A DNA stretch of 64,000 nt from Rhizomys pruinosus (Eukaryota; Chordata; Mammalia; Rodentia; Spalacidae), in assembly GCA_009823505.1 (NCBI GenBank), contig VZQC01008856.1, positions 241,490 through 305,489 on the forward strand, in the 5' to 3' direction. The notes under the pieces are model-generated. The model was not told the DNA's origin and did no database searches. It saw only the letters and a program-made list of their open reading frames with translations. Both the position numbers and the translations under genes were made by a program. This document shows positions 54,613-64,000 of the stretch, in pieces. Each line of letters opens with the position of its first letter. The stretch's first letter is position 1.

Positions 54613-54912
54613 CCCCCACAGGTTTGAGCACTTGGTCCCCAGCCGGTGGCACTATTTTTAAAGGTTGTAGAACTTTCCTTAAGGAGCTAGAGCCTCTGTA
54701 GAGGAAGTGAGTCACTGGAGTCAACCTGGAGGTTTGGTACCAGACCCCACTTCCTGCCTGTGCTCTGCTCTGCGTTCTGGAGAATGTGAGTACCAGCCTG
54801 CTGTCCTCTGCCAGGCCTTCCTCCTCAAAGTAAGAGCCAAAGCCATCCCTCCCTCCCCTAAGTAGATTTATGTCAGGTATTTGATCACAGCCATGAAAGA
54901 GGTAACTAAGAG
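54613..54912 (+). mobile_element. MaLR-type LTR remnant
   Basis: GCACTTGGTCCCCAGCCGGT, AAAGGTTGTAGAACTTTCCT, CTGTAGAGGAAGTGAGTCAC, GTATTTGATCACAGCCATGA, GAGGTAACTAAG follow the order of MaLR-like LTR 3' portions. Confidence 0.55.
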
Positions 54913-55285
54913 GTGTCCAACCCTTCAGTCTGGTTTGGGCATTTGAGAACTAGGAGCATTTGTATTCTGTTCATCATTTGCCATGGACAAGATGCCAAGA
55001 CCTGTGTGCTTCCAGATAAAAGACACACCGTCAGATTTTTCCTGCTACATGGATTTGGCCACTGGGCCCTATGGCATGGGAAGTTACTACCCTGGAACAT
55101 GAATCTTGGAACAGTTTGGTGAAAGTAAGAAATCTTATGACCAAACCTTTTATCTCTAGTGCTCAGAGCCTGAATATTCTCTGTGGTTTTGGAATTTTGT
55201 GTCCAAATAATTCGAAAGGTACATGGCTCAAGGCTAGCTGTCAACAGTGTTGAAGAGCACAGGCCATGGAAGCATCTGCAAACCT
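54913..55285. other. Nothing recognised
   Basis: Several short frames on both strands without splice support. Confidence 0.4.
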
Positions 55286-55509
55286 TCTCTTACTTCTTTA
55301 TTTGCTCTAGAGGGAAGCCAGCTGCTTTTGTGGCTGCCTTAAGGAACGGCCCTCATACCAAGGAACCCATGACCCTAGGCAACTGCCACAAACACCAAGG
55401 CCTGCCAACAGCCATGTGACAAAGTGTGGAAGTGGGTCCTCTCCTGGTGAAAGCACAGACACCTGGACAGCCTCATGACAGACCCTAGATAAGAGGATCC
55501 ACCTAACCA

Positions 55510-55785
55510 TGGTTGGATTTTGTAGGCAAATCCAGTTTGAGCTTAGGTATGTATGGGATAGCCTTTGAGCCAGCACCTCCCAGAGAATCATGGGACCTGG
55601 CTATGCCCACAGATTGGGATGTGAAGACACAAATGACTGGGATTGGACCCTGGGAGGTGAGGTCACACTGCCTATAAAATCTGTTCATTTTGAATAAAGC
55701 CTGTCTCTATATTTGGATTCATACCCTACCATGTGTCCATGTTTTGTGCTTTTCACGCTTGTGCTTCCTGCATGGCCTGGCCCAC
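55510..55785 (+). mobile_element. LTR-like insert inside the MLT1
   Basis: Has CTGCCTATAAAATCTG (TATA-like) 25 bp before TTGAATAAAGCCTGTC (polyadenylation-like), LTR spacing. ACCATGG occurs at both edges, but TG/CA ends are not clear. Confidence 0.3.
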
Positions 55786-55854
55786 CATGGAAATAAATGG
55801 GCTGAACCACAGGATTCCTCACCCACAGAAACTGTAAGAAAATAGATGTTTGTT

Positions 55855-56089
55855 CAATACCAAGAGAAAAGACTGCATCAAAGAACTGACTGAAATGGTG
55901 AACTTCTGTTCAAAACAATAAATTTCCGCATCGAGAATTTTGAGACTGAGAAAAAGACGAAAAACATGTTTGGCAGAATGCATGAGCTCTGGTGGGGTGG
56001 GGAGGCAGGGAGGGGGGCACGGGTCTAGATTTGATCTGTAATGTAATTTTGTATGAAATGCACAGAGCTTCAATAAAACATTGGCTTAA
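55855..56089 (+). mobile_element. L1-type 3' fragment nested in the MLT1
   Basis: AAAGAACTGACTGAAATGGT, GGCAGAATGCATGAGCTCTG, GCTTCAATAAAACATTGGCT. The TSD AAAATAGATGTTTGTT is at 55839-55854 and 56090-56105. Same family as 1740-1990. Confidence 0.8.
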
Positions 56090-56239
56090 AAAATAGATGT
56101 TTGTTGTTTTAATCTAGCAAGTTTAGGACAATTTGTTACATGACAGGAGATCACTAACACAGTAGTGCTTGTCATCCTTGATCTGCACCGGGATGTTCGG
56201 CCATCCATTCAGTCTCCCTGTAGGGCCTAGCAGCACCCC

Positions 56240-56800
56240 TCAGTCCACCACGGCCCAGATGACGTGTCTCTGGCGTCCTTGCTTCCCCTTTTTCATTCTC
56301 TATTCTTCTTGTGGTTCAATCCCTCGTGCTGGCATGCTTGATTCAGCAACCATCTCCCAATTCCTCTGCTTCCTGTCTCCCTCCCCTCCAATTCATCTTT
56401 CCACACTATAGCCAGACAGCACTTCCCAACTCTCTCCAGAATAAACACCCCACTCCCCTTGGGCTTGGCTTCTAAATCCCTCTAGGACTGCCCAGATAGC
56501 TTCACAGTCCTGCTGCACTTCTCCACCTACTCCAGGTATCCAAAACTTCTCATTAATGATTCGATGTGCATGCAGTCAGTCTCTGCCCAGCCAGGGACTG
56601 TGCCACTAATGAAAATCCCTTCTCTACTACAGTGCTTAGAAACAAGTTATCTCGTCTTTGTAGCCTTACCTCCTCTGTGAATTCATTAATAAGTCATGTC
56701 CTGGGTCATCAGTCACAGCTTCCTGGTGACTTTCAGCTTTCAGCTCTGGGTGTCTAGACTGCTCAGCTACATCTGCTTGCTTCCATCTCTGTCACTCTGC
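56240..56800 (+). mobile_element. Possible L2 relic
   Basis: CCACACTATAGCCAGACAGC, CTCTCCAGAATAAACACC, GGCTTCTAAATCCCTCTAGG, CACTTCTCCACCTACTCC parallel the L2 3' half. Heavily diverged. Confidence 0.45.
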
Positions 56801-57810
56801 TCTCAGCCAGCAGGGTCTTTCTGGAAAGGACAGTACAGAAATCACTTCCTCTGTGCCTCCACCACCCAGCATGGGACCCGGCAGGGGGCAGAGTGTGCAA
56901 ACAATGCCATCATTTCCCTTAAAGACACTCTCTGACAGCTCTGCCCCTTGGAACAGAAGCCACTCTGCTGTCACCTTTCTAGTCATCCTCCAGGTAGGAA
57001 CTTAAATGACAGTCTTACAGAGACAATTCTCAGCCCTTGGAACTGCAACAGCATCTCCTTTGTTAATACAGGACACTATTGTCATCAGCAGATGACATTC
57101 CAGTAATTTGATTAAATTCAAGTTTGTTTCACTGCTAGAATAATTCAATCTGGTTTATCTCTGGTTTACACATGGCAAAATGGAGGTATTTGAGCCCAGG
57201 CAATCTAACATGCAATTTGTGAGCCTGGTCAATTTCTTTAATGCCAGCTTGTTCCTCCCTCACCCTATATAAACACCTATTAAGCAGGATCCTGCAGGAG
57301 GTCCCAGACATAACTTGTCTTTCAATGATCCTTAGCCCCAAGCCCACACTCCTGATCACAGACAGGCAATGAGCACTGGAACCCCGTCCATTGTACTTGG
57401 TTCTCTAGGTCACAGAATGCATCTCTGAGCATCTTGCGTTGTATAGCAGACAAGTTTGACACCCTTTGGAACAAGGGCAGGTGTGTACATCTGCGTGGTG
57501 CAGAAGCCTGAGGAAACAGAGCACAGCTACTCTCCACATCTGGGCCCCAGTGCCCTTACTGGCTGAGGAGATTCAGCAGTGACTTTGAGAGCGCATCAAA
57601 TTCTCCTAAGAGCCCTCCTGTCTGCTGAGTCTCTTAAGGGTTCCACAAACTCCCTGACATCAGCTTGGATCCCAAAGTTTCAGGCAAGCTTTGCTTGAAG
57701 ATTTGTGATCACAGGGGATGCTCTTGAGGGCAGGGCTCTTCAGCGATACAGCCTAGAAGAGCTTGTAGTGATACAGTGGGCTAAACAAGTATTGATGAAT
57801 GAGCTTGTCA
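56801..57810. other. Apparently unique DNA
   Basis: No repeat or supported exon seen. Confidence 0.45.
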
Positions 57811-57814
57811 AGTG

Positions 57815-57935
57815 AGGACAGTGAAGTAAGTGGCCTACCTAGTTGTCGCCTACCCGTTGTCACACAGCTGTACACTCAGAATCCCAGTGGAAGTCTCCCA
57901 GAGCTGTGTTCATGTGTCCCTGCTCTTCTATATTT
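57815..57935 (-). mobile_element. Possible MIR relic
   Basis: GTTGTCACACAGCTGTACAC and CAGAATCCCAGTGGAAGTCT resemble the reversed MIR core. Weak. Confidence 0.4.
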
Positions 57936-57944
57936 AGCCCAAGT

Positions 57945-58305
57945 GACGGTTAATATTGTCAGCTTGACAGCATCTAGAATCACCAATGAGACAGCTCTCT
58001 GAGGCTGTCCAAGAGGAACTGTGTGGGTTAGGTTAATGAGGTAGGAAGACCCACTCTAAATGTGGGTGGTGCTGTTTCATGGGCTGGAATCCCAGACTAT
58101 ATAAAAAGGAGAAAGCAAGCAGAGTGTTCATCTGTCTTTGCTTCCTGACTATGGATGCAATGTGATCAGCCGACTCATACCCCTGGCACCATGCCTTCCT
58201 TGATGGACTGTAGCCTCAAAATGTGATCTAAAATAAACTTTTCCTCCTTCCTTCAGTTGTTTTTGTCAGGTATTTTGTTATAGCAATGAGAAAAATGACC
58301 AACAT
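57945..58305 (+). mobile_element. LTR-like repeat (MaLR-type)
   Basis: GTCAGCTTGACAGCATC, GTGGGTGGTGCTG, ACTATATAAAAAGG (TATA-like), CTAAAATAAACTTTTCCTCC, GGTATTTTGTTATAGCAATG. Same layout as 3424-3838. Confidence 0.55.
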
Positions 58306-58344
58306 GCCCCATAAACTTTCCCCTTTCTAAAACCTCGGTATTGA

Positions 58345-58548
58345 AGCCGGGCGTGGTGGCTCACACCTTTAATCCTAGCACTTGGGAGGCAGAGGCTGGC
58401 AGATCTCTGTGAGTTCAAGGCCAGCCTGGTCTACAGAGCAAATTCCAGGACAGCTGGGGCTACAGGGAGACCCTGTCTCAAAAAGACCAAAAACATCAAT
58501 AACAACAAAGAAACAAAAACAAACAAACAAACAAAAAAACAAAGAAAC
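58345..58548 (+). mobile_element. B1 SINE with TSD
   Basis: AGCCGGGCGTGGTGGCTCAC to CTCAAAAAGACC and a long AAAC tail. TSD AAAACCTCGGTATTGA / AAAACCTCGTACTGA at 58329-58344 and from 58549. Confidence 0.95.
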
Positions 58549-58562
58549 AAAACCTCGTACTG

Positions 58563-59412
58563 AGGACCTTTAGGGCTCAGAGGTGAGATCATGTTACCCA
58601 GGGCCCAAACGTAGCCCTTGAAAACTATGCTTCTGTGGCTTGGGCTACTGTGACGTCAGAGAACTCCAGACGCTCTCCAGTCCTGAAGCAGGTGGGAGCT
58701 CTGGGAGCATGGAGACCCCGTTACTCCTCTCCCCACATGGATCCTCCCCAGGCTCATCATTCCCCCTCATTGTCATTGTTTTGTTTTTGTTTTTGTTTGG
58801 GGGGGGACAAAAGTCAGGCAGCTTTCTTTGCATGCTCTTTCCTGACTGTTCATGTCAGCACACTCTCTGCTTTTCTCGAACATTCCTGAGCCTCCTATGT
58901 CCCCTATCAAAAGTGCTGCTTTCAGGACTGACTTTCAGGATGGATTAAAAGACACGGTCCTGAACCAGCATAGGCCTGTGACCGTGTGCTGCATTTTTAA
59001 AGATCTGGAGAGCTGCTGAAGTCTGAAATGGCATATCTCTACAAATGACTGACCTCATTCCTGTCTATAAAAACGCTGGGCTCATTATTTATGTGGATCA
59101 TCTATCTTCTCTTTACAAATCTTGAAGAGAAATTTCCATTTCATCCTCTAATGTTAACAAACTTTTGAGATTTGATTTCTACCTGCTGTAAAAACATCCA
59201 CTTCCAAAAGTGTAAGTTCACCCTGGAAAAAGATGAATTATCACAGCACTTTCAGAATAGATGTTTTTCCAGAAACCTATTACTTACTGTATGTTTCTTT
59301 ATTGGGGAATATAGGAACCATAACATGGTGGTTTGGGGAAGCAAGGAGTGGATATGGAAGCTCTGTTGACTTCTACCATGGTCAGCCTAGACATAGATTT
59401 TAAAAATGGAAG
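58563..59412. other. Apparently unique DNA
   Basis: No repeat or supported exon. Contains a full CRE-like TGACGTCA at 58651-58658 without a CpG island or promoter evidence. Confidence 0.45.
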
Positions 59413-59636
59413 AGGGGCTGGTGAGTTGGCTCAGCAGTTAAGAACACTGGCTGCTTTTGCAGAGGATCTGTGTTTGGTTCCCAGAACCCAGAAAGTGCTA
59501 ACAATCACCTGTAACTCTAGTTCCAGGGGATCCAACACCCTATTCTGGCCTCTATGAGCATTGCACACATGTGGTGCCCTTACATACATTCAGGTAAAAC
59601 ATTCATACACATAAAATAAAAATAAATAAAAAAAAA
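59413..59636 (+). mobile_element. B2 SINE
   Basis: GAGGGGCTGGTGAGTTGGCT to ACACATAAAATAAAAATAAA. Confidence 0.94.
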
Positions 59637-59924
59637 TTCTTCTTAAAAGTGGTTGAGTTTGGCAATATATATTTATGAAAGAATTGCTGTAACTGGCCTT
59701 AAATATTAGTGAGAGAGGCCTCTAAATGGTTAATTTGAGGTTCATACAAAAAGCAGCTGCTCAGATTTTAATACAGTTAGGGTCAGATTTGCTATTGTAG
59801 CTCATTACTGTCATCTGCAGTTAAGAGTTAGAGAAAAGTAAGATGTGAACCAGATCAGAGCAAAGGGCAGCATCCTGAAATGGAACTGGGGGTTGAGAAT
59901 CCTCATTCTGCCATTCTCATTTCT
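59637..59924. other. Nothing recognised
   Basis: AT-rich spacer. Confidence 0.45.
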
Positions 59925-60062
59925 TGTCATTTGCTTTGGCAAATCACATACTCTTTCTGAGCCATGTTTTCCCATCTTTAAAATAAACACAACAGTACTC
60001 ACTTTATATTCTTTCTGAGCCATGAGAGTCACATGCAAGGATGTTAGTGAAGACACTGATGT
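59925..60062 (+). mobile_element. MIR relic
   Basis: TTTGGCAAATCACATACTCT, TTCTGAGCCATGTTTTCCCA, TCTTTAAAATAAACAC, GTACTCACTTTAT follow MIR (CAAGTCACTTAACCTCTCTG and so on). Confidence 0.7.
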
Positions 60063-60796
60063 GTCACTTTCAGTCCCTAAACTGCATCTGTCCTCTCACC
60101 TCGTGTGCCCGAGGCTAGCCCACCGTTAACATTCTGCTGTCCTTCTCTTGGCCCAGGGCATGTTACAGTTTGCGGTGCTCTCTATCCCCACTGTCCTTGA
60201 GTTCTCTTGTGTTTGCTAGTCAGAGCCTGGGGAAAAACCACATAAACACAGCTGAAAATGCAGCATTGCAGTGAGCATGGAATGTGGTGCCAACTGCTTT
60301 TTCAGTCACTCAGCTGTGCACACATATTAACATCTTAACGCTGCTGATGACTTGCTGTACAGTCCTCAGCACCCTGCAATGTCTTCTCCATGGAGAGTCT
60401 GAGACCCCCATTCTAGAAATGCAGGATCTCAAGAACAAAGGGTGGAACAGTGTCTAGATAAGGGCTTGTGGTTAGGATCCAGGCTGTCCACTCGTGAGAG
60501 CCCCTGGGATCATGGACCTGCCAAACATCCTGTCCTTGGCTGCCTCCGATGTGACATGGAGAAATGAATAATGCATTCTTGCCATGTTAGTGTTGATTAA
60601 TATCAGCATTAGTATCACTTCAGCTTTTGGTCATGGGAAATGAATTCATTGAGACCAGATTCTACTGACTGCACAGAGTAGAAAGCAATCCATAGGGTTG
60701 AGTGGAAGCTGGAAATGAGGAGTTGACAGCTCCTCTGGGAATGCCATGTGACAAGCACTGAGCACGGATCAGGCTCCTGGAATTGGAGTCTCCTGC

Positions 60797-60798
<2 letters not shown>
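60063..60798. other. Apparently unique DNA
   Basis: Nothing recognised. Confidence 0.45.
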
Positions 60799-60841
<43 letters not shown>

Positions 60842-60843
60842 AC
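60799..60843. repeat. (CA)n microsatellite
   Basis: About 22 CA units. Antisense frames give a Cys-Val run without meaning. Confidence 0.98.
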
Positions 60844-62007
60844 CAGAGGCATACATGTGAGATTTTCCACTATCATTTTCTTCTCTGCTTGCCTATTCTC
60901 CACAGGACCATGGAGGTCAAGGGAGAGTCCCATGGTCTAAGAGTCAGAATGGCCAGAGGCCCTGTGCTGAGAGCCAGGGAAGAGCTGTGTCCCACATTTG
61001 GGCTTCTTTCCTATAGCTGGGTACTCTGCATGGAATGTCTCCTATATAAAACATTACTTCAGCAATGTCAGGGGACAAGATGGTAAAGCACTGGAACTAT
61101 GTCCTGGGGCACCTCAGCTGTTCCTGCTTAGCATAGGGACAAGACCTAGGAACTTCAATGTAGCACACAATGGTAAAGTAAAGCCTGAGAATTTCTCCCT
61201 CAGTACCTCTTGGTCTGTGCTCATTCATCTGAACTCCCACCTTTAAGCCACATGCCCTGATTTTAAATGACTCATATCAAAAGCCTCTCAGAACGCAACA
61301 GCTGCTTCCAAAGCAGCAACCTGTGGAGGGAGTTTATGACACTGAAGAAAGCAAGTGTCTCTGGGTAAGCCTCTGTGAAAAGCCTCATCCACCTGACCAA
61401 TGCCTCACCATGAGCATAGCTTAGAAGACTGACTTAGGAAGTAGATTACGAACAAAAGTAGGAAATGATCTTCAAAAGGCTCTGCTCTCAGAGCTGAGCC
61501 AGACAATGACCAAGTTCACATATGGTCATACTTGAATGCTACAGAACTGGTGTTCAAATAATTTGTAGAAATCCCCTGGATCCCACAGCTGATGGCCTAC
61601 AAACTGCTGGGTACTGTCTGCCTACAGATATGAGATGATGAGAGTCTAACTTCACCCTAATCTAACTCCTGTGAAAAATGCAAATCAGAAGGGGACCACA
61701 TTATTGCAGTCAAGGGAGGTCTGTGCTGATACAGAAGATTTGCATGCTATTAACCTTTTCTTTTGAAAGATATTGTGAATTTCATTTAACACTTGAATTT
61801 ATTGTCAGAGACAGATTTAAGGATATTTTATTGGTATTTAATGTTTTTTCTTTTAGCAAAATAAAAACTTTGGTCATGGTCATAGTTCTATAAAACCTTT
61901 TTAAAGGTATAATTATTGCTGATTGAAGTAATATTAGCAAATAATTTAGTAAATAATACTTAAAATAGCAAGAAAGTGGGACTTCATATCTAAGGTAAGA
62001 GCAGAAA
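60844..62007. other. Apparently unique DNA
   Basis: No repeat or supported exon. Confidence 0.45.
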
Positions 62008-62022
62008 CTCTACTAGCATCTT

Positions 62023-62237
62023 TTTTTTTTTTAATTTCTATATGTGTATGAATGTACTGTCTGCATGCAGGTCTGTGCACCCGTGTCGTGCAATGCCGCG
62101 GAGGTCAGAAGAGGGTCTCGGACTCCCCTGGAACTGGAGTTCTCCTGGAATTGGAGTTTCAGACGGTTTTCGGCCGCCATGTGGGTGCTGGGGATCGAAC
62201 CCAGGTCCTCTTAACCGCTAGGCCATCTGTCCAGCCC
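62023..62237 (-). mobile_element. B2 SINE with TSD and box-region deletion
   Basis: Young CpG-rich copy (GTGTCGTGCAATGCCGCGGA, GGATCGAACCCAGGTCCTCT) with ~20 bp missing between GGTCCTC and TTAACCGCTAGGCC. The TSD CTCTACTAGCATCTT is at 62008-62022 and 62238-62252. Confidence 0.97.
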
Positions 62238-62252
62238 CTCTACTAGCATCTT

Positions 62253-62768
62253 AAATACATCATGAGTCAATCAAGCTTATAAAATGGAGAGGGTTCTTTT
62301 ATAAGGAACCAGGAAAATATCAAAGTAAGACACAGCCTGCTATTTTACCACAAATTTGTGTTAGACAGACATGTTCTTTCCAGAAGGTCCAAGTTGGAAA
62401 TCTGATTACCTAAAGATTTAAAATGTAGTTCTGAGGGTAGTGTCAGATCACTAAACCCCTCTTCCTGGAACCAACAGCAAGCAGTCCTTGGCAACATGTC
62501 ATCCTAATTCCAGTTTTCTAGAGCTATAGAAGTTCTCTTTATCTGCCCATTCATAAATCTGAAGATACCATGCAAAACATGGGAAGGCATTGGAGGGCAT
62601 ATTAAAAAATAAAGGCACACTCTTACAAACTGAACTGTTTTATGCACTAACAAAATTAGTCACTTTCAGAAATAATGGTAGGTAAACTTGGTAATTATTA
62701 TAGCAGCTTCTGAGTCAAAAGTCTCAAGGAAGTTTCCTGAAAAGCAGGCTTTTCAGTTAAGAAATGCA
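62253..62768. other. Apparently unique DNA
   Basis: Nothing recognised. Confidence 0.45.
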
Positions 62769-63004
62769 CCGGGGCTCAGTTGCTAGGGTGCTTGCCTAGC
62801 ATGATAAAGCCCAGGGTTGGATCCCAGCAATGCATAAACCAGGTTTGGTGCCACATGCCTGTAGTCTCAGCACTCATGAGGAAGAGGCAGAAGGAGGTCA
62901 AATTCAAGGTTACCCTTGACTGCATAATGAAATGGAGACCAGCCCAGGCTACACGAAACATTGTCTCAACAAGCAAACAACAAAAAACCGACAAAACAAA
63001 CAAA
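62769..63004 (+). mobile_element. B4 SINE (ID-B1 fusion)
   Basis: CCGGGGCTCAGTTGCTAGGG, GCTTGCCTAGCATGATAAAG, GGGTTGGATCCCAGCAATGC (ID half), then GCCACATGCCTGTAGTCTCA, GAGACCAGCCCAGGCTACAC and A-rich tail (B1 half). Confidence 0.85.
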
Positions 63005-63383
63005 AATCACAGCACAAGATGATCCCAATGATAAGAACGCCCGCAGTGATCACTGATGCCTCGTCCATGTCACATAATTCCTTCACCCATGTTTTCTCTT
63101 CAACTTGGCAGCACTCATTTCAAATGGAGAGCACCTGACTGCAGTGTTCCTCCCTGGCTGCCCACCTCTGTGGGCCTCTGGTCTTTCTAGTGCCTTGTTA
63201 CAAGGATTCTACACACCTCATCTACTGGGGTTTGTGTCTGCCAATGTCCTCATTGTCAGGGCTAGTGCTTGAACCTGCCACTTTAGCTGCAGACATTTTG
63301 GTGGTAGTGGCCTGCAAAGGGAGGCCATAGCACTGAAGATAGGGAATAAATTTTAATGTCCCCCATTTTATAAAAACTTCTTT
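63005..63383. other. Apparently unique DNA
   Basis: Nothing recognised. Confidence 0.45.
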
Positions 63384-63608
63384 CTGGGGACTGGAGCAAT
63401 GACTCTGCAGTTAAGAACAGTGCTTTTGCAGAGAACCTGGGTTCTATTCCCAGCATCCACATGGCAGCTGACAACTATCCACACCTCCAGTTCCAGGGGA
63501 TACAACACCCTCTTCTGACCTCCATGGGCATTGTATGACATGGGTGTACTCACGAACACACAGGCAATACACTCGTACACATTTAAAAAACAAATAAAAA
63601 TAAAATAT
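63384..63608 (+). mobile_element. B2 SINE
   Basis: TGGGGACTGGAGCAATGACT to CACATTTAAAAAACAAATAA. The ACTG before CTCTTGCAG is shortened. Confidence 0.93.
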
Positions 63609-63611
63609 TTA

Positions 63612-63765
63612 ATTTTTTTTCTTGTCTTTTTGAAATAGGGTCTCCCTGTAGCCCCAGCTGTCCCGGAACTCACTCTGTAGATCAGGCTGGCCTTGAATTC
63701 ACAAAGATCTGCCTGCCTCTGCCTCCCAAGTGCTAGGATTAAAGGCGTGCACCACCACACCTGGC
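63612..63765 (-). mobile_element. B1 SINE, minus strand
   Basis: GTCTTTTTGAAATAGGGTCT to GCGTGCACCACCACACCTGG. Its T-tail abuts the A-tail of the previous B2. Confidence 0.95.
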
Positions 63766-63849
63766 TTAAAAATTTTTTTTCTAATAAAAGTAATGTATGT
63801 GAATTTTATAACTTTCAGAAAATAAAGGGATACTAATAATAAACAATAA

Positions 63850-64000
63850 GGGGACTAGAGAGATGGCTCAGTGGTTAAGAGAACTGGCTATCCTTGCAGA
63901 GGACTGGGGTTTGGTTCCCAGCACCCGCATGGTGACTAACAATCACTTGTAACTCCAGTTCTGGGAGATCTGATGCCCTCTTCTGGCCTCTGTGGGTACT
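63850..64000 (+). mobile_element. B2 SINE, cut by window end
   Basis: GGGGACTAGAGAGATGGCTC, GGGTTTGGTTCCCAGCACCC, CCCTCTTCTGGCCTCTGTGG; the tail lies outside. Confidence 0.94.

Larger units (their letters stand above)
55286..56162 (+). mobile_element. MLT1-like (ERVL-MaLR) LTR with two inserts
   Basis: GCCTGCCAACAGCCATGTGA, GTGGAAGTGGGTCCTC, CTCATGACAGACCCTAGATA, then after an insert ATTCCTCACCCACAGAAACT, and after a second insert GATGTTTGTTGTTTTAATCT and ATTTGTTACATGACAG. This is the MLT1 order. Confidence 0.7.

Noticed and set aside
60615..61086. Frames with Cys-Val or Thr-His runs
   Set aside because: Translation of the (CA)n microsatellite; no splice support on either side.

Overview
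This is a mammalian nuclear window, intergenic or intronic, from a rodent of the mouse/hamster/gerbil/mole-rat group (Muroidea). The evidence is a very high density of B1 (7SL-derived) and B2 (tRNA-derived) SINEs, with some B3, B4 and ID-like SINEs, rodent L1 3' ends, MaLR-type LTRs, and old MIR and L2 relics. The species cannot be fixed from the sequence. The B2 copies have a long, CpG-rich body and the B1 copies end in GACC plus poly(A); this looks unlike mouse or rat consensus as I remember them, which is an inference only. No complete protein-coding gene is present. Most open frames are translations of SINEs, L1 fragments or simple repeats.

Coding evidence is limited. A 185-nt candidate exon on the minus strand (11794-11978) has a strong acceptor, an uninterrupted frame and a GTGAGG donor. 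A weaker plus-strand candidate lies at 18880-19064 and is copied at 21828-22012. A broken cyclophilin A (Ppia) retrocopy lies on the minus strand at 54303-54612. Two untranslated retrocopies of mRNA 3' ends are likely near 29480-30117 and 31195-31863.

Layout. 1-2800: B2, B1, an L1 3' fragment with perfect target-site duplications (TSDs), and an L2 relic. 2699-11290: B1 and MaLR-like repeats and a 38-bp minisatellite built from the head of a B2 SINE, badly disturbed by an inverted, error-rich copy and a false direct duplication around a single N at 7004. 11300-16600: candidate exon and an L1 3' region cut up by SINEs. 16624-22260: a second false duplication around a single N at 19587. 22260-36130: SINEs, an antisense L1, the mRNA-like retrocopies and simple repeats. 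36130-40550: L1 with a nested B2, then a third duplication on either side of a 629-N gap (38423-39051). 40550-64000: scattered SINEs, antisense L1, MaLR LTRs, MIR/L2, microsatellites and long stretches of apparently unique DNA.

I found no new gene system. The most noteworthy points are: the B2-head minisatellite; a composite B2-head/B1 SINE with one 15-bp TSD (50740-50985); a chimeric L1/mRNA retrocopy with one 14-bp TSD (30697-31863); the unidentified candidate exon; and three assembly duplications whose artefactual nature can be argued from TSDs and error patterns. A reader should discount roughly 6106-10495, one copy of 16624-22246, and 38423-40536 as independent sequence.
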